A model generated the notes under the pieces. The model was not told the DNA's origin, made no database searches, and worked only from the letters and a program-made list of their open reading frames with translations. Positions 34,097 through 42,904 of a DNA stretch of 64,000 bases are shown piece after piece. The DNA is taken from positions 310,001-374,000 of the forward strand of contig NZ_PGFG01000001.1 of NCBI RefSeq assembly GCF_002797735.1. Direction: 5' to 3'. Numbering within the stretch: position 1 is the first letter of the stretch; every line of letters begins with the position of its first letter. Source of the DNA: Thermoflavifilum aggregans (lineage in GTDB: Bacteria; Bacteroidota; Bacteroidia; Chitinophagales; Chitinophagaceae). The position numbers were made by a program, and so were the translations under genes.

Positions 34097-36055
34097 TTAT
34101 TCGATTCGGGCTACCCATCCGCCTCCCGGAGCCAGATGAATATGCCAGACATCTCCGGCTTGTACGGTAGCTTCTTTCATGACATAATCGTTGCCATTGC
34201 GATCGGCGTTGATTCCATCGGCATAATACACGATACGGTGAGCGCCTGGCGGAAGAAACGAAAACGAAAGAGTAAGATCCCGTGCTTTTTCATTGGTCAT
34301 GGCTCCTACAAAGTAGGTGTTTCCTTTTTTGCGAGCCATAAGCACATATTTCCCTACTTCGCCATCCAGTGGCAGGGTTTCGTCCCAGGTCGTGGGTACG
34401 GAAGAGATGAAGTCCAGGCATGGTTGCTCTTTCTCATAGGCTACAGGATTGTCGCTCAGCATTTGTAGCGGTGCATCGTAAAGTACATACATCGCCAGCT
34501 GCTGGCAGCGCGTACCCAGGCTCATGGGATGGTTGTTGATAGGTGCAAAATCGCGTGGCTGGGCATTGCGCATGGCTCCGGGAGTATAGTCCATAGGACC
34601 GGCAAACATGCGGATAAATGGGAGCGTCACAGCCATGGTGGAGGTTGCAATAGTTGAAGACCATTTGTCTTGTTCCAGACCTGGTACGCCTTCAAAATTC
34701 ACTACATTCGGATAGGTGCGCTGCAGGCCTGCTGGCTTATGTGCCCCGTGAAAATCTACCAGCAAATGATATTTGGCTGCAGCTGCCGCACAACGCCAGT
34801 AAAAATTCACTACGGCCTGATCGTCGCGATCCATGAAATCCACTTTGATACCTTTAATTCCCCATCGGGCAAATAGCGGCAACACGGTATCCATCTGCTG
34901 ATCGAGTGTATGCCAGGAACACCACAGGATGATACCCACATTTTTTTGTTTGGCATAGTTCAGCAAGGTAGGCATGTCAATATCTGGCACCACGCGGGTC
35001 AGATCGTCCAGCACATACCAGCCATCGTCCATGATGATGTAGGGAATATGATGGCGTGCGGCAAAATCAATATAGTACTGATAGGTTTTGGTGTTGATGC
35101 CGGCACGGAAATCCACGCCGGTGAGATCCCAGTCGTTCCACCAGTCCCAGGCCACCTGCCCGGGCTGAATCCAGTCGGTCTGTGCAAGCTGATTGGGCTT
35201 TGCCAGCTTATAAACAATTTCATTGTTCAGCAATTCTTTGTCTTGATCAGCAAATGCCAGGATGCGCCATGGAAAAGATCTGGCGCCAGAAGTACGTGCG
35301 ATGTAAGGATACACTTCTTTGGGATATACTTCCCGATCCCAGCCCCATTGCGGTGGCTGCAGCAAACGCACGGTTTTTACCGCAGGCGGATAGATAGCCT
35401 CCATTAGGCCTTTGCCATTGCCGGTAAAATACATGCCAGGATAATCGTATAAATCTGATTCGGTAAACAACACATAACCACCATCAGATAATTTCATCAG
35501 CAGGGGCAATTGAGTTGTTTTATCGGCAGTGAGGCTATCGAGGGGCAATAGCTGATACACATGTTCGTAATTATTCATCCAACGTGGCGCCCATTGGAAG
35601 AAAGCCTGGGTGCGATCGGGCATATGAAGCGAGCAGATTTCATTTTGTACATTCACCGAATCCTGTTTCCATGATGTTTCAAACCGATAGGCTACCGCAT
35701 CGTTATACACGCGGAACACAAGGCGGTATTTGTTGCGAAATTGCAGAGTCAATACATTACAGGTGTCGGGGATTTGCTTGTTTTTGATAGCAACCACAGG
35801 CGTGATGATCTGTTCGATGCGGCCTGTGGAAATACGCTGCAGAGGGTCGTCGCCGAGGGTATCTTGATTGATAATCAATCCTACCTGCACATCCGGAATC
35901 AAGATTTTTTCATGGCGCCATACCGTAAAATGAATCCCATGCCTGCTTTTTACTTCTATACGTGTTTGACCATCGGGTGAATGCAGTTCATACGACTGTG
36001 CATAGCTGCCAAGCGTGAAGCATATAAGGCAAATAATGAAGAGCAGATGTTTCAT
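34097..36055 (-). CDS. Glycoside hydrolase family 97 enzyme
   Basis: 652 residues with signal peptide (LLFIICLICFTLGSYAQ), so periplasmic. The N-terminal beta-sandwich begins SYELHSPDGQTRIEV, typical of GH97; the catalytic barrel has WNDWDLTGVDFRAGINTKTY, YIIMDDGWY, GIKGIKVDFMDRDDQAVVNFY at about 395-415, and FHGAHKPAGLQRTYPNVVNFEGV. GH97 covers inverting alpha-glucosidases (SusB-like) and retaining alpha-galactosidases; the residues that separate these cannot be judged without alignment. The Ca2+-binding glutamates of the family are probably in FEGVPGLEQDKW. It lies downstream of the DUF1080 gene on the same strand; no SusC/SusD pair is nearby. Confidence 0.92.
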   Translation of the reverse strand: MKHLLFIICLICFTLGSYAQSYELHSPDGQTRIEVKSRHGIHFTVWRHEKILIPDVQVGLIINQDTLGDDPLQRISTGRIEQIITPVVAIKNKQIPDTCNVLTLQFRNKYRLVFRVYNDAVAYRFETSWKQDSVNVQNEICSLHMPDRTQAFFQWAPRWMNNYEHVYQLLPLDSLTADKTTQLPLLMKLSDGGYVLFTESDLYDYPGMYFTGNGKGLMEAIYPPAVKTVRLLQPPQWGWDREVYPKEVYPYIARTSGARSFPWRILAFADQDKELLNNEIVYKLAKPNQLAQTDWIQPGQVAWDWWNDWDLTGVDFRAGINTKTYQYYIDFAARHHIPYIIMDDGWYVLDDLTRVVPDIDMPTLLNYAKQKNVGIILWCSWHTLDQQMDTVLPLFARWGIKGIKVDFMDRDDQAVVNFYWRCAAAAAKYHLLVDFHGAHKPAGLQRTYPNVVNFEGVPGLEQDKWSSTIATSTMAVTLPFIRMFAGPMDYTPGAMRNAQPRDFAPINNHPMSLGTRCQQLAMYVLYDAPLQMLSDNPVAYEKEQPCLDFISSVPTTWDETLPLDGEVGKYVLMARKKGNTYFVGAMTNEKARDLTLSFSFLPPGAHRIVYYADGINADRNGNDYVMKEATVQAGDVWHIHLAPGGGWVARIE

Positions 36056-36181
36056 AGTGATTGATGCAATTGTTTTCAGATTTACGAATAGACGATAAAA
36101 GAACCGTTCGAAAAATTTGGGGTTATAGGAACGGTTTCCGGTTCACTGGAATAACCGTGAAAAATCAAATTGGCCAGCGTT

Positions 36182-36895
36182 TTAGAGCTTTTTGATTTTG
36201 ATATTCCGGAACCACACTTCATCACCATGATCCTGCAATGCAATATGTCCGCTGTGATATTTGCCATAATCAGGATAATCTTTCCACTTGCCTTCGTTTT
36301 TCAGTTTATACCATTCAGGCGTCCACATATCAAATTCCAGAATTTTTTTGCCGTTCAGCCAGTATTGGACATGCGAGCCACGCACGATAATTTCGGTATG
36401 ATTCCATTCGCCTGCCGGATGCACAGGACGGATTTGTGGTACATGCATGGCGTAGTCGGCACCCGTATGTTGCCATGGTTCCAGTTTTTCGGGATAATGC
36501 TCGTCATCAATGAGCTGAAATTCAGGACCCGTGTAATAGGAAGCAGGCTGTGTTTCCCGCACCAGATACAGGATGCCGCTGTTAGCACGGGGTGCAATTT
36601 TCCAGTCTATTTTCAGATCAAAGCTGGAAAAACTGCTGTCGTCCGTAACTAGATCCACGGGTGAGAATCCGGGTCCTTTTCCCTTGCAGTGCAGGGTTCC
36701 GTCCACAACTTCCCAGGCTGTTGCAGGTTTATGCTGATATCCGTGCCAGCCGCTGAGATCGTGGCCGTTAAATAGCAATTGCCATCCCTCTTGTTTTTCT
36801 TTGTTAGTAAGCTTGTTGTTGGTTTGGGCAGCCGCAGCAGTTAAAAATACAGCGGGTAATAAGGCCGTTAGTCCTAAAAGCAGATGAGATCTCAT
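36182..36895 (-). CDS. DUF1080 (3-keto-disaccharide hydrolase-like) secreted protein
   Basis: 237 residues with signal peptide (LLLGLTALLPAVFLTAAAAQ). The DUF1080/LamG-like fold is shown by GWQLLFNGHDLSGWHGY, WEVVDGTLHCKGKGPG, SFDLKIDWKIAPRANSGILYLV and the C-terminal GHIALQDHGDEVWFRNIKIK. Members hydrolyse 3-keto sugars in the periplasm, or bind glycans. It is the first gene of a minus-strand group with GH97 and the AmpD-like amidase. It starts divergently 48 bases from the start of the GHL10 gene, so the two transcription units may share a regulatory region. Confidence 0.9.
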   Translation of the reverse strand: MRSHLLLGLTALLPAVFLTAAAAQTNNKLTNKEKQEGWQLLFNGHDLSGWHGYQHKPATAWEVVDGTLHCKGKGPGFSPVDLVTDDSSFSSFDLKIDWKIAPRANSGILYLVRETQPASYYTGPEFQLIDDEHYPEKLEPWQHTGADYAMHVPQIRPVHPAGEWNHTEIIVRGSHVQYWLNGKKILEFDMWTPEWYKLKNEGKWKDYPDYGKYHSGHIALQDHGDEVWFRNIKIKKL

Positions 36896-36943
36896 GCAGA
36901 TGAATTTTCAACCAAAATACAAAACATTTACGGAGATTGCAGC

Positions 36944-38719
36944 ATGCTGAACAGGAAAACGTTTGCACGAATGCTTTGCCGCCGGTTGTATAGGCCCATG
37001 CGATGGATGTTTTTGCTATGTATTGTGTACATGCATGTATATGCACAAGTGCCGCCCAAATGGGAATTGCGGGGTGCCTGGATTGCTACGGTGGGGAATA
37101 TTGACTGGCCATCCAAGCCAGGATTGCCTGCCGATCGGCAAAAAGCAGAATACGTGCAGTTGCTAGATTCGTTGCAGCACCTGGGTATCAATGCCGTGTT
37201 TGTGCAGATACGTCCTGCTGCCGATGCATTTTATGCTTCTTCTCAGGAGCCCTGGAGTTATTGGCTAAGTGGTGAGCAGGGGAAACCACCCTATCCGTTG
37301 TATGATCCGCTGCAGTTTATGATTGAAGAAGCGCACAAAAGAGGTATGGAATTTCATGCTTGGCTGAATCCATATCGCGCAGTATTTAACATTCGTACCA
37401 GCAAAGTTGCAGCCAATCATATTACCCGGCGATCTCCGCAATGGTTTTTGGCTTACGGAGATAAACTTTATTTCAATCCAGGCTTACCGGCCGTGTGGCA
37501 TTACCTGACCGGTATTATTGCTGATGTGGTGCGGCGATATGATGTGGATGGCATTCATTTCGACGATTATTTTTATCCTTATCGGATTCCGGGCAAGGAA
37601 TTTCCGGATCAACTTACGTATGCAACCTATGGACACGGCATGACTCTGGACGACTGGCGCAGGCATAATGTGGATACGGTAATTGAAATGATTCATGATA
37701 CGATTCAGGCTATCAAACCATGGGTAAAGTTTGGTGTCAGTCCTTTTGGTGTATGGCGCAACCAGAGCCGGGATCCGGAAGGCTCTCAAACCTATGCAGG
37801 ACAAACCAATTATGATGATTTATATGCCGATGTGCTGAAATGGTTGCGGAAAGGATGGATTGATTATGTGGTGCCGCAGCTGTATTGGGAATTTGGATTT
37901 CGTGCTGCCGATTATGGTGTGTTACTCGACTGGTGGGCGCGTCACACCTATGGCCGTGCCTTGTATATTGGCATGGCACTATACCGTGTGGGTGGCCGTG
38001 GTGCCTGGAGCGATCCGGATGAATTGCCCCGGCAGCTGCTAGCCAGCCGCAGTTATCCGCAGGTGCAGGGTCAGGTGTATTTCAGTGCCAGCGTGTTTTA
38101 TCGGAATCCACTGGGGTTCGATGATTCTCTGCGTCATCATTTTTACCGGTTTCCGGCCATTGTACCGCCTATGCCGTGGAAAGACCATATCCCACCCGCT
38201 TCTCCCAAACTGATGATGATAACGCCTGCGGAAAAAGGTTTTACGCTTTGGTGGGAAAATGCGGATACCACAAACAAGGTGAAAAGTTATGTGATTTATC
38301 GTTTTGCCGCGGATGATGCCAAACCTGATTTTAACGATCCCCGGCATATTGTAGCCATCGTTCCGGATATTTCATCTGCTGAGATAAATCATGCCATGTA
38401 TCATTTTACCGATACTACGGCTGTTGCCGACATGAATTATGCATATGCCATTACGGCACTGAATCGGTTGCATAATGAAAGTGCACCATCAGCCTGGCTG
38501 AACGTATGGCCCCGTTCGAAGTTTGAATATCGTTTACACGAAAATCTGTATCCGCTGAAAAATATTTCCATGCTGGATTATCGTACACCTGTACCGGCTC
38601 ATATACCCACATCGGTCAACATGAATTTATGGCAATCATCATCTCCATCCCGAAAAGTTCCCGCTTTCCGTAGGCCGTGGTGGCGGATTTTAATTCCATG
38701 GCATAAATCTGGACAATAA
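36944..38719 (+). CDS. GHL10-type (DUF187) glycosyl hydrolase-like protein
   Basis: About 591 residues from ATG 36944, which has GGAG eight bases upstream. An upstream ATG at 36884 would add 20 residues and overlap the divergent gene, so it is less likely. Signal region MRWMFLLCIVYMHVYAQ. The GHL10 domain begins LRGAWIATVGNIDWPSKPGLP and includes GINAVFVQIRPAADAFY, FHAWLNPYRAVF, DGIHFDDYFYPYRIP and VKFGVSPFGVW; Asp and Glu residues in these are candidate catalytic residues. A fibronectin-like region at about 430-530 (FTLWWENADTTNKVKSYVIYRF) follows. Members act on cell-wall or other glycans, with precise substrates unknown. Confidence 0.88.
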   Translation: MLNRKTFARMLCRRLYRPMRWMFLLCIVYMHVYAQVPPKWELRGAWIATVGNIDWPSKPGLPADRQKAEYVQLLDSLQHLGINAVFVQIRPAADAFYASSQEPWSYWLSGEQGKPPYPLYDPLQFMIEEAHKRGMEFHAWLNPYRAVFNIRTSKVAANHITRRSPQWFLAYGDKLYFNPGLPAVWHYLTGIIADVVRRYDVDGIHFDDYFYPYRIPGKEFPDQLTYATYGHGMTLDDWRRHNVDTVIEMIHDTIQAIKPWVKFGVSPFGVWRNQSRDPEGSQTYAGQTNYDDLYADVLKWLRKGWIDYVVPQLYWEFGFRAADYGVLLDWWARHTYGRALYIGMALYRVGGRGAWSDPDELPRQLLASRSYPQVQGQVYFSASVFYRNPLGFDDSLRHHFYRFPAIVPPMPWKDHIPPASPKLMMITPAEKGFTLWWENADTTNKVKSYVIYRFAADDAKPDFNDPRHIVAIVPDISSAEINHAMYHFTDTTAVADMNYAYAITALNRLHNESAPSAWLNVWPRSKFEYRLHENLYPLKNISMLDYRTPVPAHIPTSVNMNLWQSSSPSRKVPAFRRPWWRILIPWHKSGQ

Positions 38720-38873
38720 TTTTTTGCAAATGCAGATGTGTGTATTTGAATGTATGTGAGTGTGTGAATGATATTTTTTACCTGATATCCTGCAAGCATG
38801 TGATGAGTGTTTTAAGATGTGGCTGACAGCAAATAGAAATCATCTGCGGTTTTATTTTCCATCAGGCTCATTT

Positions 38874-38881
38874 TATCTTTG
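38874..38881 (+). promoter_or_regulatory. -7 box for the cystathionine enzyme gene
   Basis: TATCTTTG matches TAnnTTTG, 24 bases before the ATG at 38905. The bases 38720-38870 upstream are GT- and T-rich and hold nothing else recognisable. Confidence 0.4.
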
Positions 38882-38904
38882 GAAAAACATTCAATTTTCA
38901 TTGT

Positions 38905-40050
38905 ATGCAATTAGCAACCAAACTGATTCATGCGGGTGTAGAGCCCGATCCGGCTACGGGCGCCATTATGACGCCAATTTATCAGACTTCCACTTATGTG
39001 CAGGAAGCACCTGGCAAACACAAGGGCTATGAATATGCCCGTACGCAAAACCCTACCCGCAAGGTGCTGGAACAGGCTGTGGCTGCGGTTGAAAACGGTA
39101 CACATGGTATTGCCTTCAGCAGCGGCATGGCAGCCATTGAAGCTATGATGCATACCCTGCAACCCGGCGATAAAGTCATCGCATCCAACGATTTGTACGG
39201 GGGCAGCTATCGGTTGTTTACCCGCATATTTGCCAAGTATGGAATTGAGTTTCAGTTTGTGGATCTGCAAGATGCTGGCCGCCTAGAACAGTTTGCTGAT
39301 GAGCGTACCCGGCTGATCTGGATTGAAACGCCCACCAATCCGCTCATTCGGATTGTAGATATTCAGGCCTGTGCTGAGATTGCCCATGCACGCGGAGCCT
39401 TGTTGTGTGTCGACAATACTTTTGCATCGCCCTGGCTGCAAAATCCGCTCGACTGGGGAGCCGATGTGGTGGTACATTCTGCTACGAAATACCTGGGTGG
39501 GCACAGCGATGTGGTACTGGGTGTGGTGGTAGTAAAAGATGTATCTCTTGCCGAACAATTGTATTTTATTCAGAACAGTGCCGGTGCTGTGCCTGGGCCA
39601 CACGACTGCTGGCTGGTATTGCGCGGCATGAAAACCCTGCACGTGCGCATGCAGAGGCATTGTGAGAATGCCCGGCAGATTGCATCATTTCTCCGTCAGC
39701 ACCCCAAAGTGCAGCAAGTCCATTGGTGTGGTTTTTCCGATCATCCCAATCATGCAATTGCCCGCAAGCAAATGCGCGATTTTGGTGCTATGATGTCGTT
39801 TGTCCTGAAAGACGATCGTATTGAAACAGCCCATCGGATCCTGTCGTCAACCCGCCTGTTTGCATTGGCCGAAAGTCTTGGGGGGGTGGAATCCCTGATT
39901 GGCCATCCGGCTTCCATGACCCATGCTTCTATACCACGAGAAGAACGGTTGAAATCGGGTTTATCTGATTCATTGATCCGCTTGAGTGTGGGCATTGAAG
40001 ATGTACAGGATCTGATCGCTGATCTGGAACAGGCATTGGAGAAAGCGTGA
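38905..40050 (+). CDS. Cystathionine gamma-synthase/gamma-lyase family PLP enzyme
   Basis: 381 residues of the Cys/Met metabolism PLP-dependent family. Landmarks are GYEYARTQNPTR (phosphate-binding Tyr/Arg), FSSGMAAIEA, VDNTFASPWLQNPLDWGADVV, SATKYLGGHSD with the PLP-binding lysine, and the C-terminal SLGGVESLIGHPASMTHASIP. It exchanges O-activated homoserine for cystathionine (gamma-synthase) or cleaves cystathionine (gamma-lyase); the two cannot be separated by eye. The role links to the methionine synthase genes at 474-4251. It stands alone and has its own -7 box. Confidence 0.9.
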   Translation: MQLATKLIHAGVEPDPATGAIMTPIYQTSTYVQEAPGKHKGYEYARTQNPTRKVLEQAVAAVENGTHGIAFSSGMAAIEAMMHTLQPGDKVIASNDLYGGSYRLFTRIFAKYGIEFQFVDLQDAGRLEQFADERTRLIWIETPTNPLIRIVDIQACAEIAHARGALLCVDNTFASPWLQNPLDWGADVVVHSATKYLGGHSDVVLGVVVVKDVSLAEQLYFIQNSAGAVPGPHDCWLVLRGMKTLHVRMQRHCENARQIASFLRQHPKVQQVHWCGFSDHPNHAIARKQMRDFGAMMSFVLKDDRIETAHRILSSTRLFALAESLGGVESLIGHPASMTHASIPREERLKSGLSDSLIRLSVGIEDVQDLIADLEQALEKA

Positions 40051-40150
40051 GGATCAGCAAAACTTATTTCTGCCGCTGATTGTACCTGGGGGATAAATCA
40101 TTCATTATGAAAATTTAATTTTAACGGAGAAATTTATTTTTTCAAAGAAC

Positions 40151-41446
40151 ATGCAAACACATCATCTGATTATCAACGGGGATAGCAGGCAAATGATGGA
40201 ATTAAATGATCATTCTGTTCATTTGATTATCACATCCCCACCCTATTGGCAATTAAAGGATTATGGGGATCCGAATCAAATTGGTTTTCATGATACTTAT
40301 GAAAACTATATTAATAACCTGAATCTTGTATGGCTTGAATGCAACCGCGTATTACATCCCGGATGCAGAATGTGCATTAATATTGGAGATCAGTTTGCCA
40401 GATCAGTGTATTATGGCAGATACAAGGTAATTCCTATACGGGAAGAGATTATCCGGTTTTGTGAACATATTGGATTTGATTATATGGGAGCCATTATCTG
40501 GCAGAAAGTTACTACGTCTCATACTACAGGGGGAGGCGTTCAGATGGGGTCTTATCCCTATCCCAGGAATGGAATCATAAAAATTGACTATGAGTTTATT
40601 CTGATTTTTAAAAAACATGGAATTGCTCCCAAACCTACGAAACAACAAAAGGAATTATCCAGATTGACTGCTGATGAATGGAATACCTATTTTTCGGGGC
40701 ATTGGAATTTTCCGGGAGTAAAACAGGATGGTCATCTGGCTATGTTCCCGGAAGAATTGCCCAGAAGATTAATCAAGATGTTTTCTTTTGTGGGAGATAC
40801 AGTGTTGGATCCTTTTGCCGGTAGCGGGACAACCAATCTTGTTGCCAAACAGCTTGGCAGAAATTCAATCGGATATGAGATCAATGCATCTCATATTGAG
40901 TTAATAAAGAAAAAATTACAACATGAGCAAAAAGATATTTATGGAACTACATATCAGTTTATAAAGAGTAATGTACCTGTTAACCTTGATGAATCCCTGA
41001 GAAAGCTTCCATATGTTTTTAAAGACCCCCATGCTTTGGATAAAAAGATTGATCCTAGAAAATTAACTTTTGGAAATAAGATAGGGCAGGAAGGTAAAAA
41101 AGAAAGCGAGGAGTTTTATGTTGTAAAGGAAGTTATTACTCCTGATCTTTTCCGTTTAAATGGTAATATATGCATAAGGTTAATGGGAATTAAAATTCTT
41201 CCTGATCATTATAATGATGCTATGAAGTTCTTAACTGAAAAAATAAAAGGGAAAAAGGTGTTTATTAAATTTGACAGAAAGAAATATGATCAGGATAATA
41301 ATTTGCTTGGATATGTATATCTGCAAAATAAAACATTTATCAATGCACACCTAATTAAGCATGGGTTTGCGATCGTAAACACGGAAGAGGATTTCCTATA
41401 TAAGGATAAGTTCTCAAAGATGAGCTCACAAATACTTGCAAGATGA
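40151..41446 (+). CDS. Type II DNA methyltransferase with C-terminal nuclease-like (SNase) domain
   Basis: 431 residues. Motif IV SPPYW at 29-33 comes before the AdoMet motif DPFAGSGTT at 220-228, the beta-class order; SPPYW favours N4-cytosine methylation. From about residue 320 there is an extra domain with the pattern of staphylococcal nuclease: IRLMGI at 342-347 (Arg343 in the position of a catalytic arginine), KGKKVFIKFD, then NNLLGYVYL at 383-391 and HLIKHGFAIV. Where active nucleases have an arginine in the YGR motif there is Leu385-Leu386, so it is probably a binding module rather than a nuclease. The stop overlaps the start of the endonuclease gene (ATGA). The region is visibly AT-richer than its neighbours, suggesting transfer. 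Confidence 0.88.
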   Translation: MQTHHLIINGDSRQMMELNDHSVHLIITSPPYWQLKDYGDPNQIGFHDTYENYINNLNLVWLECNRVLHPGCRMCINIGDQFARSVYYGRYKVIPIREEIIRFCEHIGFDYMGAIIWQKVTTSHTTGGGVQMGSYPYPRNGIIKIDYEFILIFKKHGIAPKPTKQQKELSRLTADEWNTYFSGHWNFPGVKQDGHLAMFPEELPRRLIKMFSFVGDTVLDPFAGSGTTNLVAKQLGRNSIGYEINASHIELIKKKLQHEQKDIYGTTYQFIKSNVPVNLDESLRKLPYVFKDPHALDKKIDPRKLTFGNKIGQEGKKESEEFYVVKEVITPDLFRLNGNICIRLMGIKILPDHYNDAMKFLTEKIKGKKVFIKFDRKKYDQDNNLLGYVYLQNKTFINAHLIKHGFAIVNTEEDFLYKDKFSKMSSQILAR

Positions 41447-42042
41447 AATTTTTAATAAAGAATAGCGAGATCTTTTCAGATATAGAAGCTGAAAAACCAA
41501 AATTCAACACATATGTGAGCCCCTTGCTAAACCTTGCAAATCAGTTTGCACAAGCTACCAGGCCCCATAAAGTTGGTAAAATGAGTGAATTAATCAAACA
41601 GTTTACAGGGAATAAATTGAGTGAATGGGAAGAATTTTATTTAAAAAACTATCCGAATGCAATCAGCAGAGCGGTTAAAGAAATACGTTATAAAATCAAT
41701 GAATTTAAGGAAACGATTGAGAATATAACAGATGAAACAATAGAAGATTGGGTCAAGGATTTAGTTATTGTCAAAACCTTTGCAGGACTAAGGTTTCAAA
41801 TGGCTATCCTGAAGAAGATATCTGAATCACTCGGTGGAGTCGAATATCGGCTTGCTACGCTGAATGAAGAATCGAAAGGTATTGATGGATATATTGGGAA
41901 ATATGCTGTCAGCATTAAACCAAGGACTTATGAAGGAAAGCAATCTCTACCTGAAGAAATACAAGCAGATATAATCATTTACTATAAAAAGACAAAGAAT
42001 GGGATTCAGGTTGAGTTTGATGAACATAAATTGAAAGGGTAA
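41443..42042 (+). CDS. Type II restriction endonuclease, MjaI family (predicted CTAG)
   Basis: 199 residues. The stretches FNTYVSPLLNLANQFAQATRP, VGKMSELI and DWVKDLVIVKTFAGLRFQ are those I associate with the MjaI restriction endonuclease family, which cuts at CTAG. A degenerate PD-(D/E)XK core is likely at GIDGYIGKYAVSIKP, with Asp148 and Ser157-Ile-Lys159. The ATG overlaps the methyltransferase stop by four bases, the usual coupling of a restriction pair. CTAG is rare in this window, in keeping with the predicted specificity. Family recognition is from memory; recognition site is inference. AT-rich codon use matches the methyltransferase and not the flanks. Confidence 0.8.
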   Translation: MKFLIKNSEIFSDIEAEKPKFNTYVSPLLNLANQFAQATRPHKVGKMSELIKQFTGNKLSEWEEFYLKNYPNAISRAVKEIRYKINEFKETIENITDETIEDWVKDLVIVKTFAGLRFQMAILKKISESLGGVEYRLATLNEESKGIDGYIGKYAVSIKPRTYEGKQSLPEEIQADIIIYYKKTKNGIQVEFDEHKLKG

Positions 42043-42140
42043 TAAAACAAATTTTACATATAGTCGGAATGACTTGTCTCTTCGTATAAACGGATGAATC
42101 ATTTCATTTTCTTATCTTTACATTTTCTAATCTGCAACAC

Positions 42141-42884
42141 ATGCTGCTTACGCATATTGGCAGGTATATGCTGATGCTGAAAGGGATGTTTACCCGGCCG
42201 GAAAACTGGCGCATGTACTGGAAGGAGTTTATGCGGCAATGTGTGGATATAGGCATTGGCTCACTGAGCATTGTGCTGATCATTTCCGTATTTATCGGCG
42301 GTGTGTCAACTATTCAGACGGCTTATCAGCTGGTCAGTCCCATCATTCCCAAATCCACCATTGGCCAGGTAGTGCGCGACACTATGATTCTGGAATTTTG
42401 TCCTACCATTACCAGCATTGTACTGGCTGGTGTGGTGGGTTCCAAAATTGCTTCCGAGCTTGGCAATATGCGGGTATCCGAACAAATTGATGCATTGGAA
42501 ATCATGGGTATCAACACCAAAAGCTATCTGATTTTACCGAAGATACTGGCAGCGCTGCTGGTTGTGCCCATGCTGGTGGTGATATCCGGATTTGTGGGTA
42601 TCTGGAGTGGTAAAATAGCAGGTGTGGTTTCAGGTATTCTTTCTGCACAGCAATACATGCAGGGACTGGTGCTGGAATTCAAACCTTTTAATATTGTGTT
42701 TGCACTAGCCAAATCGTATACATTTGCTTTTATCATTTCATCCATACCTGCTTATTTTGGATATCATGTGCAGGGAGGAGCGCTGGAAATCGGCCAGGCC
42801 AGCACAAAAGCCGTTGTGATCAGTTGCATTCTGATTTTGCTGGCCGATTATGGATTGGCAGCCTTGTTGCTGAAAAACGGTTAA
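42141..42884 (+). CDS. MlaE-family lipid ABC transporter permease
   Basis: 247 residues of the MlaE/YrbE permease family. Characteristic segments are DIGIGSLSIVLIISVFIGGVSTIQTAYQ, LEFCPTITSIVLAGVVGSKIASELGNMRVSEQIDALEIMGINT and the C-terminal helices with YGLAALLLKNG. The permease forms a dimer with the ATPase encoded 20 bases downstream and moves phospholipid between the membranes. The MCE-type protein MlaD that completes the complex is not in this window. Upstream is the restriction-modification pair; a near-match -7 box (TATCTTTA, 42113-42120) suggests its own promoter. Confidence 0.9.
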   Translation: MLLTHIGRYMLMLKGMFTRPENWRMYWKEFMRQCVDIGIGSLSIVLIISVFIGGVSTIQTAYQLVSPIIPKSTIGQVVRDTMILEFCPTITSIVLAGVVGSKIASELGNMRVSEQIDALEIMGINTKSYLILPKILAALLVVPMLVVISGFVGIWSGKIAGVVSGILSAQQYMQGLVLEFKPFNIVFALAKSYTFAFIISSIPAYFGYHVQGGALEIGQASTKAVVISCILILLADYGLAALLLKNG

Positions 42885-42904
42885 ACCAGCAATAACACAA
42901 CCAC

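Noticed and set aside
36884-36943. Upstream start for the GHL10 gene
   Set aside because: It would overlap the divergent DUF1080 gene start, place 20 polar residues before the signal peptide, and lacks the GGAG found before 36944.
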